Source: Fagopyrum homotropicum (taxonomy: Eukaryota; Streptophyta; Magnoliopsida; Caryophyllales; Polygonaceae). From it: DNA of 64,000 nt. Shown here piece by piece: positions 54,164 to 64,000 of this stretch. The stretch lies in NCBI GenBank assembly GCA_033239125.1, contig BSWB01000003.1, positions 38,703,001 to 38,767,000 on the forward strand, given 5' to 3'. How positions within the stretch are numbered: position 1 is the first letter of the stretch; every line of letters begins with the position of its first letter. Position numbers and translations under genes: made by a program. Under the pieces are notes generated by a model. It saw only the letters and a program-made list of their open reading frames with translations, did not search any database and was not told where the DNA came from.

Positions 54164-55993
54164 TGATAACACGATTTATGACTTAGGATTAGGCACTCAT
54201 TTAGATGGTTTATCTACTCATTCATGCATGGTTTAGCACTAGTTCACGACGTTTGCACTCAATTCACGTATTTTGTCGAGATAGACGTCTACACAGACTT
54301 TTGCATTGCTTTATAGGTATTTTGGGAGATTTAGGAGCTTAATCGATACGTTTGAGGATCGTTCATCAAGATGACACACCCTCGGACTCATTAGGATGCA
54401 AGCTAGAGGCTAAGGAAGACCCATGGGACCTTGTTGGTGCAAGCCATGCACCAAATCGTGACTCAATGATCCAAAGCAAGCTGAGGCACCCAAACCACGG
54501 TCATTGGCAGAACCACGGCCGTGGAACCTGACCGTGGTTTTTTCCAGACGGTTGTGACAGCTGTGCCACGATCTCATGGCCGACTCTAGCAAGGTTGTAG
54601 TATAAAAGTGGTCCTGCAAGGCTGAGGGAGGGCATCTTTCATCTCCCATCACTCCCATTCTCTCCCACATTCTCAACAAGAAGATTCTCTCAAGAGGAAG
54701 CTTGGAGGAGAGCTACCATTGAAAGAAGAAGCTCCATTGGAAAAGAAGAGAAGAACACCATTGCTAGTCTTTGATAAGTTTTGTAGTGAAGATTATCGGA
54801 ACCGTTTTCTAGAGTTGTAAGAATCGATTAAACCTTCCTTTGAAGGGTTGTGAGTCTTTCTAATCTCATTTTCAGCTTGGTTTTACTTGATTCACTTGTT
54901 CATCTCTTTCTCTTCATTATCTTGCAAATGGAAGCCATGATTTTAGGCTTAATGATTTCGATTATGATGATGTATGTTGTAGGCTAAATAGATGTGATTC
55001 TAGGGTAAGGAAAAGAGGGTTATGGCTAGGACTATGATAGGATGGACTTAGATTTGCTCTTGGATGATTCATTTGCTAGAACAAAGTCACTGTTGTAGTC
55101 CACGGTTTGCTCTTGCCAATCCACGGCCGTGGAAGTGGTAGAATACCCCGTGGTTTGCCTGGTTCATTTGATTTGATGGATCTAAGTTCTAGATTGTTAG
55201 AATGTTGAAATCCTAGTGTTTGTTGAGTTAAATCTATCCTAGGACGACCTAGTGTTAGCAACTAAGTGTTAGAAGAGACCTACCCGGTGATTCTTGCTCT
55301 TAAATTTCAAAGATGACAAACTCTAGGTAGTGGTGAGCCTCGCAAGCCGCCATTGGACTAAGTGTGCTAGGATAGTTGTTTAGGACTTACCCTTCCGAGA
55401 CTTACCCGGTGAGGATAGGTTAGATTCCTAGGTGACAATCCGGTTTGTGTAGAACTCCATTCCTTAGGCTCTTAGAGACTTACCCGGTGATGAGACCTTA
55501 GGTACGGATTAGTGGACCATGAGACCTACCCGGTGAATGATCCCAATCTAGAAACACTCACTCCCAACATATCATAGTTAGTCCAAGGAATGATTAGATA
55601 GCTTGAGTCCTATGCCATGACCGGAATTTCCAACCCCTAGAATCCGCTTTTCTCTCCTTGATTCATATCTCGTGTTTAGCTTGTTTGTTTGTGTTGATTT
55701 GTTAGCTTAGTTGGTTGTTTATTTCGCATGATTTGTGATCCTTGATTGATCACCCAAAAACCACACCAAAAACATTGAGATTTTCATTTCTTTGTTTCTT
55801 TCTCTTTTCTTAACCTAGATCTTCACTAAACTTAATCACTAATCGATTCAAATCTCACCTCAGTCTTTGTGTTCGACCTCGGAATACTATCCCTACTACA
55901 AACGTCCCGTACACTGCGGGTTCGCTAGGAGTTAGGAGAAATATAATGAGTATAAATTTAAGGCTTTTTGCACATCTATTCCTAGACGTAACA
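54164..55993 (+). repeat. 3' LTR of F
   Basis: 1830 bp, nearly identical to 44951-46781. Palindromes at 54513-54524 and 55121-55132 are both intact. Confidence 0.94.
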
Positions 55994-56990
55994 TGATGCA
56001 TTCAAGCTAGGCTTGCGATGTGTTCTGATGCAGCGGGGTAAGGTCATTGAATAAGCGTCTAGACAGTTGAAGACGTACGAGGAGAACTACCATACCCGTG
56101 ACCTTGAGCTAGCCGCAGTGATTCAAGCGTTGAAGATTTGGCGGCATTATCTTTATGGGACCACGTGTCAAATCTTGACAGACTATAAGAGTTTGAAATA
56201 CATATTCACTCAGCGGGAGTTGAATAACCGCTAGAAGAGATGGTTAGAGCTGATTAAGGACTTCGACTTGGAGATTTTATACCACCCAGGAAAGGCGAAC
56301 ATGGTCACCGATGCTCTTAGTTAGAGGACACCTCGGGAGGAGGCGATAGCTAGACTGACTATTCAGTCATAATTGAAGAGGGACTTGATATGGTTAGAGG
56401 TAGATATCCGCTTTCTAGATACGGACACCCACTTGTCCGCTTTAGAGGTTTCACCTGATCTGTCGGTAGAGATCCGGCAGATGCAGGAGGATTGTCCAGT
56501 TTTGACAAGGATCCGAGATAGGATATCACGAGGAGAGGCACCACGGTTTACCTTAGGTGCGGACAGATTGTTGAGACGCCATGAGCGTATATTTGTACCT
56601 TCAGATAGGGAGTTGAGACATCGAATATTGCAGGAGGCCCATTCTACACCTTACACCGTACACCCGGGTGCGACTAAGATGTATCAAGACATCCGACGAT
56701 CTTATTGGTGGGACAGGCTTAAGCCCGACGTCGCTAGATATGTTGTTGAGTGCGCGACCTGCAAGCAGATCAAGATTGAGCATTACAGGCCCGGAGGAGA
56801 GATCCAACCACTTTCGGTTCCACAATGTAAGTGGGAGAACATTTCCATGGATTTCGTTACCGGATTGAGGCCGAGTAGGGTCTTTGACACAATATGGGTG
56901 GTAGTAGATCGGCTGAAGAAGACCGCAGGTTTCATCCTTATCAAGGAAGCATGGCCGGTGAGTCGACTAGCCGAGGAGTTCACCCTATAG
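55994..56990 (+). pseudogene. pol: RNase H and integrase N-terminal half of G
   Basis: RNase H continues from the interrupted site (AFKLGLRCVLMQRGK...YEENYHTRDLELAAVIQALKIWRHYL) with stops at several Trp/Arg/Gln positions. A clean stretch of 205 codons at 56373-56990 carries the integrase zinc region (HPGATKMYQDIRRSYWW... CATCKQIK) and the first catalytic Asp (ISMDFVTGL). It ends at a TAG at 56988. Catalytic ISD and GQSERTIQTLE motifs follow out of frame around 57030-57160. Confidence 0.82.
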
Positions 56991-57890
56991 ATAGTGAGGC
57001 TTCATGGGGTGCTGAGGACTATCATCTCAGATAGGACGGACGCTTTACCTCGAGGTTTTGGTAGCAGGTACACGTTGCCCTAGGTATGAGCCTTCATTTC
57101 ACGACCTCGCATCATTCTCAGACGGACGGTCAGTCAGAGAGGACTATACAGACCTTGGAGCATATGTTGAGAGCTTGTGTGCTAGATTGGAGGGAAGGTA
57201 TGGTCATACCACCTTCCTTTGGTGGAATTTTTGTACAACAACAACTAGCATGCGATGATTGGGATGAATCCTTATTAGGCGTTGTATGGGCGGAGGTTTC
57301 GTACACCTTTGCGTTGGGATGAGCCGGGGAGGATGAGTGGAGTAGCACATGAGGATGTACAAGACGATATGGTTCGGGTAGCGATGATCTGAGAGCAGAT
57401 GCTGGCCGCACAGAGTCGTCAGAGGTCTTATGCTAGTAAGAGGTACAGGCCTTCAGAGTTTAGAGTGGGGTACAAGTCTGGTTGAGAGTCTCGCTAACGT
57501 GAGGCGTTAGACGTTTCAGCATTAAGGGGAAGTTGAGCCCCCGATATATCGGACCATTTGAGATCCTAGAGCGGGTAGGAGAGGTGGCTTATAGATTAGC
57601 GTTACCATCACGTTTAGAGGGTGTCCACCCGGTACATACATGACCTGAGACACATCGTGAGCCACGACGACCTAGTGGTCAAGCCAAATCACATGTTTGT
57701 AGAGAACCTTGTAGGTGTTCTGGAGAGGAGTACGAGACGCCTTTGGTCGAAGGTCATACCGATGATGAGGGTGCAGTGGTCAAGACGAGGAGCCGATGAG
57801 GCTACCTGGGAGGCAGAAGATAGTGTCCGGAGGAACTGTTCAGAGTTTTATGTTGATCTAGCGTCGTCTATAGGACCGTCGGGTTAGTCC
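56991..57890 (+). pseudogene. pol: Integrase C-terminal half and chromodomain of G
   Basis: Fragmented: DGQSERTIQTLEHMLRACVLDWREG near 57120, then GRRFRTPLRWDEPG, a degraded GPY module, and a clean 57621-57887 stretch with HIVSHDDLVV and the chromodomain-like VLERSTRRLWSKVIPMMRVQWSRRGADEATWE split over several readable blocks. It corresponds to 30100-30353 in C and 10970-11206 in E. It is dead. Confidence 0.78.
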
Positions 57891-58120
57891 CGAATTCCTT
57901 CCCTGCTTATGTTATTCGATTATATGATGTAATATGCTATATGTGTTTTATGCAAGTATATTTGTGTACCTTATGAGGTCTTGGTGTGGTGACATGAGTA
58001 GGTGTTGGTAATCGAGTCGGTAGTTGGTATGTTTATAGTTCTAAGTTGTTGAGAGGCTTTATGATCGAGGTTCGGCGTTTAGCAAGTTTCGGGACGAAAC
58101 TTGTTTTTAGGAGGATCTAA

Positions 58121-59490
58121 TGTGACGCCCGGAATTTTGGTTTCATTGACGAGCGGCGCTAGTCGCCTTTAGTGGAAGCTACCACCCTTGCGGCTTAGGA
58201 GAACCGCGGTCACGGCCGTCCGCGATCGTGGCTTGGACGTTCCGCGGGGGCGGCGACCCGTCAGAGCGGGAGTATAGTCATTCCTTCCAATCTTTCTTTT
58301 CCACATATATGGACTCCGACTCCTCATTACCTTGGGTGATCTTTGGGCTGCTTGACCCTTAGTTTTTCCTATTTGATGCAGCTTTAATCTCTTCACCACT
58401 TCTCATTCACGTTACTTTCTTTCTTCCTCCTCCTTCTTCTTCCTCTCCTTCTCCTCCATCCTCTAGTATAGATTTCACCTTCTTATGAAGCTGTCAAGCA
58501 AGGGTGTGGATTGTAGATCCGTGCTACAGTGTAAGTTATCTCCTTCTCCTTCTTCTCTTCTCCTTTCTTCTTCCTTCTTACACCCTTGAGAGGTGAGCGC
58601 CATAAATTCACTCAAGAGAGTCCTCTCTTTCTTGTGTTCTTGCTTGCTTAGGCCATGGAACCGTGGGGACGTGTTTTGCAAACCGCAAGGGCGGCTTCTG
58701 CTCTTCCGCAGTGACGTCTCTTTACTAGTAGGTCACCGATCTCTTGATCTCTCCTTTCATTTCTTCATCTTAGAGTTTGATTCATCTTAGTATCATGTTA
58801 GGATGAATTGGCATAGATCGATATGGAATGCCCAGTAGTGGCTTTGGACCCTAGGGTTACCTAGTGAGAGTTGTTGGTTTGTTGGTTGTTATGTTGTTGT
58901 AAGATCTTTTGGATCTTCAAGGTTAGTGGTTCATATGCTAGTATGATTATGACATGAGCCTATAAGGTAGTGGAGACTAAGAGTGTTGACCTAGCTTATG
59001 AGTTGAATGGTCTTGTGAAGATCGTTAGAAGTATAAGTCTAAGGACTTCTAGCTTGTTAGAGAGATGTTGATCTTTGTGTCTTGTCTTGACCAAGCGTTG
59101 CGTACCTTCCCACGGGAAGTTGAGAAGGATTTTATCGGGTTATCTTTGAGTCAGGTAAGTCCACAGATTTACTTAGCTAACTTATGCGTATTAGTTTGAT
59201 GTGTATTGGTGGTGTGTGTTAAGTTATGTTATAACAAGGAAACCGGAATAGGACGAACTTTGTATTTTGTAATTTAGCCTAAGTGTAAAACGGGCCGTGA
59301 CACACTGCCTAGCTCTTGCGAGAGCTATGAGGTTCTCTAAGACTAGCCTAGGCAGGTAGACGGTTGGATGCACCAATACCCTTCCTTGCTGGTAAATGGG
59401 TATAGAGGCGAGTTTTAGGGATTCTCGTGTCACAAACCAAAGTTGAATTAGTAAAGGGATAACGCAAATAAAGATAATAAACGGGTTTGT
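58121..59490 (+). repeat. 3' LTR of G, right end uncertain
   Basis: It starts TGTGACGCCCGGAATTTTGG after GGGACGAAACTTGTTTTTAGGA. A GC-rich dyad cluster (ACCGCGGTCACGGCCGTCCGCG) is near 58205, and the inverted repeat TAAGTCC-ACA-GATTTA at 59156-59171. Similarity to the E LTR continues to about 59490 (GAGGCGAGTTTTAGGGATTC), so the GTGACA at 59297-59302 is not the end. The true end is lost or unrecognised. Confidence 0.65.
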
Positions 59491-60091
59491 GTGTATGCAT
59501 GTTGTATGTATATGTCTTCCGTTTTGAGTTGTATTTTTTATTGTCATCATGCATTCAAACCCTTTTGTTTGCCTTCTTATTTTACAAATCATCTTTCAAG
59601 TATTATTCTGTAATTCAAAACATATCAACATTTAGGATCACAAACGATCATTGTGCTATTTTTATACTATTGCTACGATGTAAATGTGGATGATCGAAGA
59701 TACGAGAGAGGAGAGAATCTGAAATTAAGTTTCTCTTATTTATTATCACATGTGATATCTACTCATCTGGTTTGTTACAATCGTGTGGTCATTATCCAAA
59801 CTTAGCTAGGGACGGTGGTGATCCATATGAGTTATATATCCTCACCCCTCACTCTTGGAAAATTTTATATGAGGTGCGCCAAAAACATTTTTCGGACACT
59901 TTTCCGGTAGGCTCCAACCACAACCAATGCAGAAAAACAAGATCGTTAACTTCGTGGTTATAGCTTGGAGTATTTATATGTAGAAAACGATGCCTTATTG
60001 CTTGATAAAAATAATGTCCAAAGTCACGTGTAATTAATACACATTGAAAGTTTAATGTGAAGAAAATCATCGCACATCTACAGTGGGAAGG

Positions 60092-60095
<4 letters not shown>
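59491..60095. other. AT-rich spacer, nothing recognised
   Basis: No supported frame, repeat or RNA gene. Base composition is AT-rich and unlike the LTRs. Confidence 0.5.

Positions 60096-60178
<83 letters not shown>
60096..60178. repeat. (AT)n microsatellite
   Basis: An uninterrupted AT/TA run of about 83 bp, directly left of the first MITE-like element. Confidence 0.95.
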
Positions 60179-60183
<5 letters not shown>

Positions 60184-60472
60184 GTGGTTCCCATGAGAAC
60201 AAGCCTTATTGTGTATCATGAGAACAATCTTAGACCGTCGGATGGTAATTATTAAGGGTCGAGAATTAGGGTAGATATCATAATTAATAATAACTACGAA
60301 TAATCCATTCAACCAACACTAACTACGAATAATCCATTCTACCAACAATAACTACGAATAATACATTAAACGATATGGCACCTTCGTAACAAAATTAATA
60401 ATAAGTACGAATAATATATTAAACAATAAGGTATGCTCTCATAATTACGCGATAAGGCATGTTCTCATATGA

Positions 60473-60475
<3 letters not shown>
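60179..60475. mobile_element. MITE-like element 1 in an AT microsatellite
   Basis: It begins AGGGTGTGGTTCCCATGAGAA and ends ATGTTCTCATATGATCT. The ends form an imperfect inverted repeat of about 45 bp. Inside are three ACTACGAATAAT repeats. It is about 300 bp, noncoding, and flanked by (AT)n and (CT)n, which fits non-autonomous elements that target TA microsatellites. Confidence 0.7.

Positions 60476-60552
<77 letters not shown>
60476..60552. repeat. (CT)n then (AT)n microsatellites
   Basis: About 32 bp of CT followed by about 45 bp of AT, between the two MITE-like elements. Confidence 0.95.
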
Positions 60553-60557
<5 letters not shown>

Positions 60558-60834
60558 GTGGTTCCCATTAGAACACCCCTAACGTGTATACATGAGAACA
60601 ATCGTACACCGTTGGATGGTGAGTATTAAGGGTTGAGATTTAGAGTAGATATCATAATTAATAATAACTACGAATAATAATAATTAGGAATCCAACAATA
60701 ACTACGAATAATCCACTCAACCAACAATAACTACGAATAATACATTAAACGATATGGCACATTCGTAACAAAACTAATAATAATTACGAATTTGTTCTCA
60801 TGTATACACGTTAGGGGTGTTCTCATAGGATCTA
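60553..60834. mobile_element. MITE-like element 2, 32-bp perfect terminal inverted repeats
   Basis: Same start (AGGGTGTGGTTCCCAT) as element 1. A perfect inverted repeat joins 60570-60601 (AGAACACCCCTAACGTG...) with 60792-60823 (...CACGTTAGGGGTGTTCT). The interior shares the ACTACGAATAAT units with element 1. It is followed by another short AT run (60840-60872). It is a second, less decayed copy of the same family. Confidence 0.78.
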
Positions 60835-60872
60835 TTATCTATATATCTATATATATATATATATATATATAT

Positions 60873-62654
60873 TAAACGATATGGTTGGGTTCTAGTAGGT
60901 TTTGATGTTTTGGTTTTAACAAACAACTCGTCATAAGCCCAAACGGTGATTGATTCTAAAACAGTCCATCATCAACAGCTTAATACATATCTTTCTCAAT
61001 TACTTCTAAATGGTTAACTAACCCATGTATAAGCTCTCACCTATTATCTTTGTCACATCAATCTTCTCTCTCCCATCCCGAATCAACACACTTTAAAAGT
61101 TGATGGAACCTATTTACATGATTCCAAATATCTCAGAGAAAGACAAAAGACCCAAAATAACATTGTTGGAGAAATGTCACCAACTTCTGACGCTTAGTTT
61201 GTTCTCGCCAGCGTCGTCAACTCCATCAACAATGCCTATGTTTAGGAAAGATATCAAATTGACATCGGATCTACTTCGTCTCTCATCACAAGAGGCGGAA
61301 TTGGGGCAGTAGTCCCATTGATCTTATCATCGACATCTAAGTAGAGAAAGTCAGATACAAAATGGGGGGACTTCACTCAAAAATCACATATTCACGCAAG
61401 TACATGGTCCTTGTCAATGTAACTACATTATGTTTTCATTAAGGTCAAAATTCCAAGATATTTTATATAGCATGATCGAGATCAAGTTCAAAGCAAATTC
61501 AAGTGTGTAAAAGAAAAGGAAAAAAGGGTGATCAATGGATCAAATCTTTGGGTAAAATAAGTAACCGAAAGCAAGCAACAAACAAGTATCAAATGTATGA
61601 GAAAACACTAGGTTTGGGGCTAATCCTCCCAAACCATAACTAGTTAGCATGCTTGAGAAGTAATATTTAATTAATGAAGGGTAATGCGCATGTAATTAGG
61701 TGAGTTTTATCTAAGCATCCTAATCCTCTTTTGAAGCTCATATGATAGCTTTATGTCAATCAAGTTATGTTACAGTCAAGCCACAACCTAATTGATTAAG
61801 CTTAATGACAATCCTGATCATACTAGACAACACAAACATCTCATGGTGTTTGCTTTGCATACATTATCTAGTATGATCACAACTTGGATACAGTAGTAGA
61901 CTCAATCATCCTTTTGGCCTCAATCAATTCTACTCTAGCATGATAGCCATCAAAATATTACATCATCATCCTCATATTACCTTGTAAGTCTCAACTTCGA
62001 TAATTAATCTAAAAATCATTCATTCATGCATAGAAGAATACAATGCTTTAATAATATGAAGAGAAGTGAAGAATGGTTATCTTAGTACCTTAGATAGGGC
62101 ATAAAAAGGAGATGAAGAGAAGTGAAGAAAAAAGTTCAAGGAAAAAAGAAGTGAAGCAAGGTTCAAGAGAAGAGGCCAAGTGTCCATGGTCGAGTGAAGA
62201 GTTGATTTACTTGGAGTTTACTTCGAGTGGAGCCTCAAGTTTTCTCTAAAGGTCTCACTTGATTGAGTGGATGAAAACTCGAGGTAAGTGTAAAAATTTT
62301 CTTCCTCGAGTGATCAACAACTGAAGGTATAATCTCTCTTCCAACGGTCATCTACTCGACCTTAAACCTAGAACCACTCCATTCATCTTCTTTACTCGAC
62401 CTAAGCAGCCCTCGCTTACCCCTCCTACCCATTGGCCATTGATGATCTAAATTTCCAATTTCAACCACAAATAATAAAAAAATCCAAGCTTATTTCCATC
62501 CAAAACTCCAATTCCAACCTTCTTCTTCCCTAATCTTCATTCAATCTCCACTTCCTCCCCAAATTTTCAGTTCTCCAAAAAATTGAAATACTATATTTAC
62601 ATAGCCTCCACATTCCAAACCTTCATTCTTCTTCACAAAAACTTCACCCCAACC
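60873..62654. other. AT-rich intergenic stretch, no gene supported
   Basis: No frame with recognisable domains. Small frames such as 61100-61312 show nothing familiar. CTCGAG/ACTCGA-like hexamers recur at 62190-62400, possibly another repeat family, but I cannot delimit it. Confidence 0.45.
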
Positions 62655-64000
62655 TGTAACATCTAGAAATTTTATTTCTGGTTTAATTCCGAGTCCACTG
62701 GACTGCGACCGATTCGTTCTCCTTTTAAGTTTTTCTAGTTTAATTCCGAGTCCACTGGGCCGTCATTACAGGCCAGCCGGGCCCGTCATGAACATGCCAT
62801 CCGGGCCATTAGGGTTACACTTTGGATCTACAGTTCCCTCAATCTCTCTCTCACGTCTCTTCTCTTGCCGCCCATCTCCCCTCGCACGCCTCTCCTCTCT
62901 CGCACGTCTCTCCTCGTCTATCCAGAAGCGCCGGAACCCTAGCGGCCCGTCTCCTCTGAACTTCTTCCGCCATCCCTTCCTCCCTAACTCTCAACTTCCG
63001 CTTCATCCCTCCTCACCACCAAGAAGCCCCGCCTCGGTCTGTCAAAGTCGGAAGGCTGCCAGATCTTGCTATTGTGCACTGCCGGAGCCCCGGTTGCCTC
63101 CGCACTCTGGCTTCCTCACTCACCAATAGCTGCTCGGAAGGAGTAGCATAGAAGCCGCTGAAGACGGGTGCCGTTTGCTTCTGGTAGGCTGCACAGAAGG
63201 TCGCCGCCGAGTCCGTTGAGAGCGTCTCTGCTCCGTCGTCCGCCGCCGGTTGCAGTGCAGATTCAAGCCTGTCGCCATCCTTTTCCACCACTTCTTTCCT
63301 ACCACCGGCCACGACAGTTGCCTCCTGTCGCCGCCAAGCTTGCCGCCAGTTGTGGTCAGGGTTATCACTGCTGCCCAAGACCTGCGTTCCCCTTCTTGTG
63401 TCCTCTGAAAAACAACCACCGCCGCCGCCTCAAGCCAACACTAGGGAGGACGTGCCGTCACCGCCACTACCGGGTTTCTACGGGCTTCGTCTGAGGCTGC
63501 AGTGCTCAAGGACGGAGACTCCTTCCCTGCTTCCTATTCAGGAGCCACCAGGACCCTTCACCAACCCTAGTCGCCTGGTTCTTCCGACCAAGATCAGGAT
63601 CCTCCTCTGCAGCTGGTTGTGAAAATAGTAGGTGAGGTTTACATGAATTGATTTTGAGTTTTGGGGATATTTGTGATTTAATCCGGATTAATGATAAGGA
63701 TTAGTGATGATGTATGGGTTATATGGCTTAATTATGTGGAAGGGTTGTTGGGTATTGTTAGGTGTTATAATTGGTGAGAATGTATGTGTTGTTGCTTTGT
63801 AAGTGGAGATGTTTGTGTATATCGAGCGGCTATGAAGGGTATGGAAGTTATGAGTTGATATGGGAGATTAATGTTGTACATCATATGAAGGTAATAGATG
63901 AGTGCTTGTAGGCTAGCGATGAGGTCGAGTTAAATATTGGATAAATGACTTGAAATAGGTGCTTTGATAATATTGAATCTTGGACATGGTATAACTTCTT
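62655..64000 (+). repeat. Possible 5' LTR of another chromovirus (H), runs off the window
   Basis: It starts TGTAACATCTAGAAATTTTA, matching the pattern of the E (TGTAAGACCCAAAATTTG) and G (TGTGACGCCCGGAATTTTGG) LTR starts. No polypurine tract precedes it, so a 5' LTR is favoured. TTTAATTCCGAGTCCACTGG occurs twice at 62682 and 62739 (57-bp period). A GC-rich segment follows to about 63620, whose frames on both strands look compositional, then AT-rich sequence. A host gene 5' region is the alternative. Confidence 0.45.

Larger units (their letters stand above)
44951..55993 (+). mobile_element. Athila-type LTR retrotransposon F, full length, coding-dead
   Basis: TSD TGATG at 44946-44950 and 55994-55998. 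LTRs of 1831 and 1830 bp with about a dozen visible differences (under 1%) make it the youngest insertion by LTR identity. The structure is the same as B. It belongs to the CCACGGCCGTGG subfamily. Despite its youth the polyprotein has several lesions, which suggests it was copied while already defective. Confidence 0.95.
44806..59490 (+). mobile_element. Chromovirus G, 3' half, interrupted by F
   Basis: RT end and RNase H start (44806-44950), then after F RNase H, integrase and chromodomain (55994-57890), end tract, and 3' LTR from 58121. The 5' half lies left of the window because E and everything nested in it are inserted in G. It is the outermost and most degraded chromovirus here. Confidence 0.8.

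Noticed and set aside
59281..59302. GGGCCGTGACA as the end of the G LTR
   Set aside because: Similarity to the E LTR continues past it to about 59490.
60067..60312. Tyr-Ile repeat frames over AT runs (also near 14213)
   Set aside because: Translations of microsatellites.
61100..61312. Small 70-codon ORF as a gene
   Set aside because: No recognisable motif and no supporting context.
62788..63622. Overlapping GC-rich frames as a host gene
   Set aside because: Frames are open on both strands, rich in Pro/Ser/Arg, with no recognisable domain. They look compositional.

Overview
This is plant nuclear DNA made almost entirely of nested Ty3/gypsy LTR retrotransposons. The evidence is Athila-type primer-binding sites (TGGCGCCGTTGCCGG), gag-pol polyproteins with FMDD reverse transcriptase and DD35E integrase, an ATHILA ORF-1-like reading frame after pol, and Tekay/Del-type chromoviruses with CCHC gag and a C-terminal chromodomain. 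I see no convincing host gene, rRNA or tRNA gene. The stacked, recently inserted elements point to a repeat-rich flowering-plant genome; I cannot name the species.

The insertions can be ordered from 5-bp target-site duplications (TSDs). The oldest is chromovirus G (44806-59490; its 5' part lies left of the window). Chromovirus E sits in G at the RT/RNase H boundary (E ends at 44805; its 5' part is lost or outside). Chromovirus C (12265-44221, TSD TCAGT) sits in the 3' LTR of E. Athila B (15782-27113, minus strand, TSD GTTTA) sits in C between gag and protease. Athila D (30642-41960) sits in the 3' untranslated part of C. Athila F (44951-55993, TSD TGATG) sits in RNase H of G. A more divergent Athila, A (1-10486), abuts the truncated E on the left. 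To the right are two AT-microsatellite-flanked MITE-like elements (60179-60834), unassigned AT-rich DNA, and what may be the 5' LTR of another chromovirus from 62655.

Each Athila has LTR, tRNA primer site, gag, protease, RT, RNase H, integrase, a long noncoding 3' region, a polypurine tract and a second LTR. B is nearly intact (one 1-bp gag frameshift). D has a 13-bp deletion before integrase. F carries several frameshifts and stops. A has lost RT but keeps a post-pol ORF of 279 codons that B, D and F lack. The chromoviruses C, E and G are riddled with stops.

The most interesting signal is cis-acting structure shared across the families. (1) Palindromes with a CGGCCG-type core and family-specific flanks lie about 75-100 bp upstream of the LTR TATA box, and recur in the protease-RT linker and 3' regions. 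(2) A 16-nt motif GAGACYTACCCGGTRA occurs four times per Athila LTR at nearly fixed spacing. (3) A hairpin followed by TAAGTATGGGGT is present twice per Athila, once at the 3' LTR and once about 1.2-1.35 kb upstream. (4) Small hairpins with covarying stems follow the pol stop. (5) Chromoviral LTRs carry an inverted repeat that encloses a splice-donor consensus.
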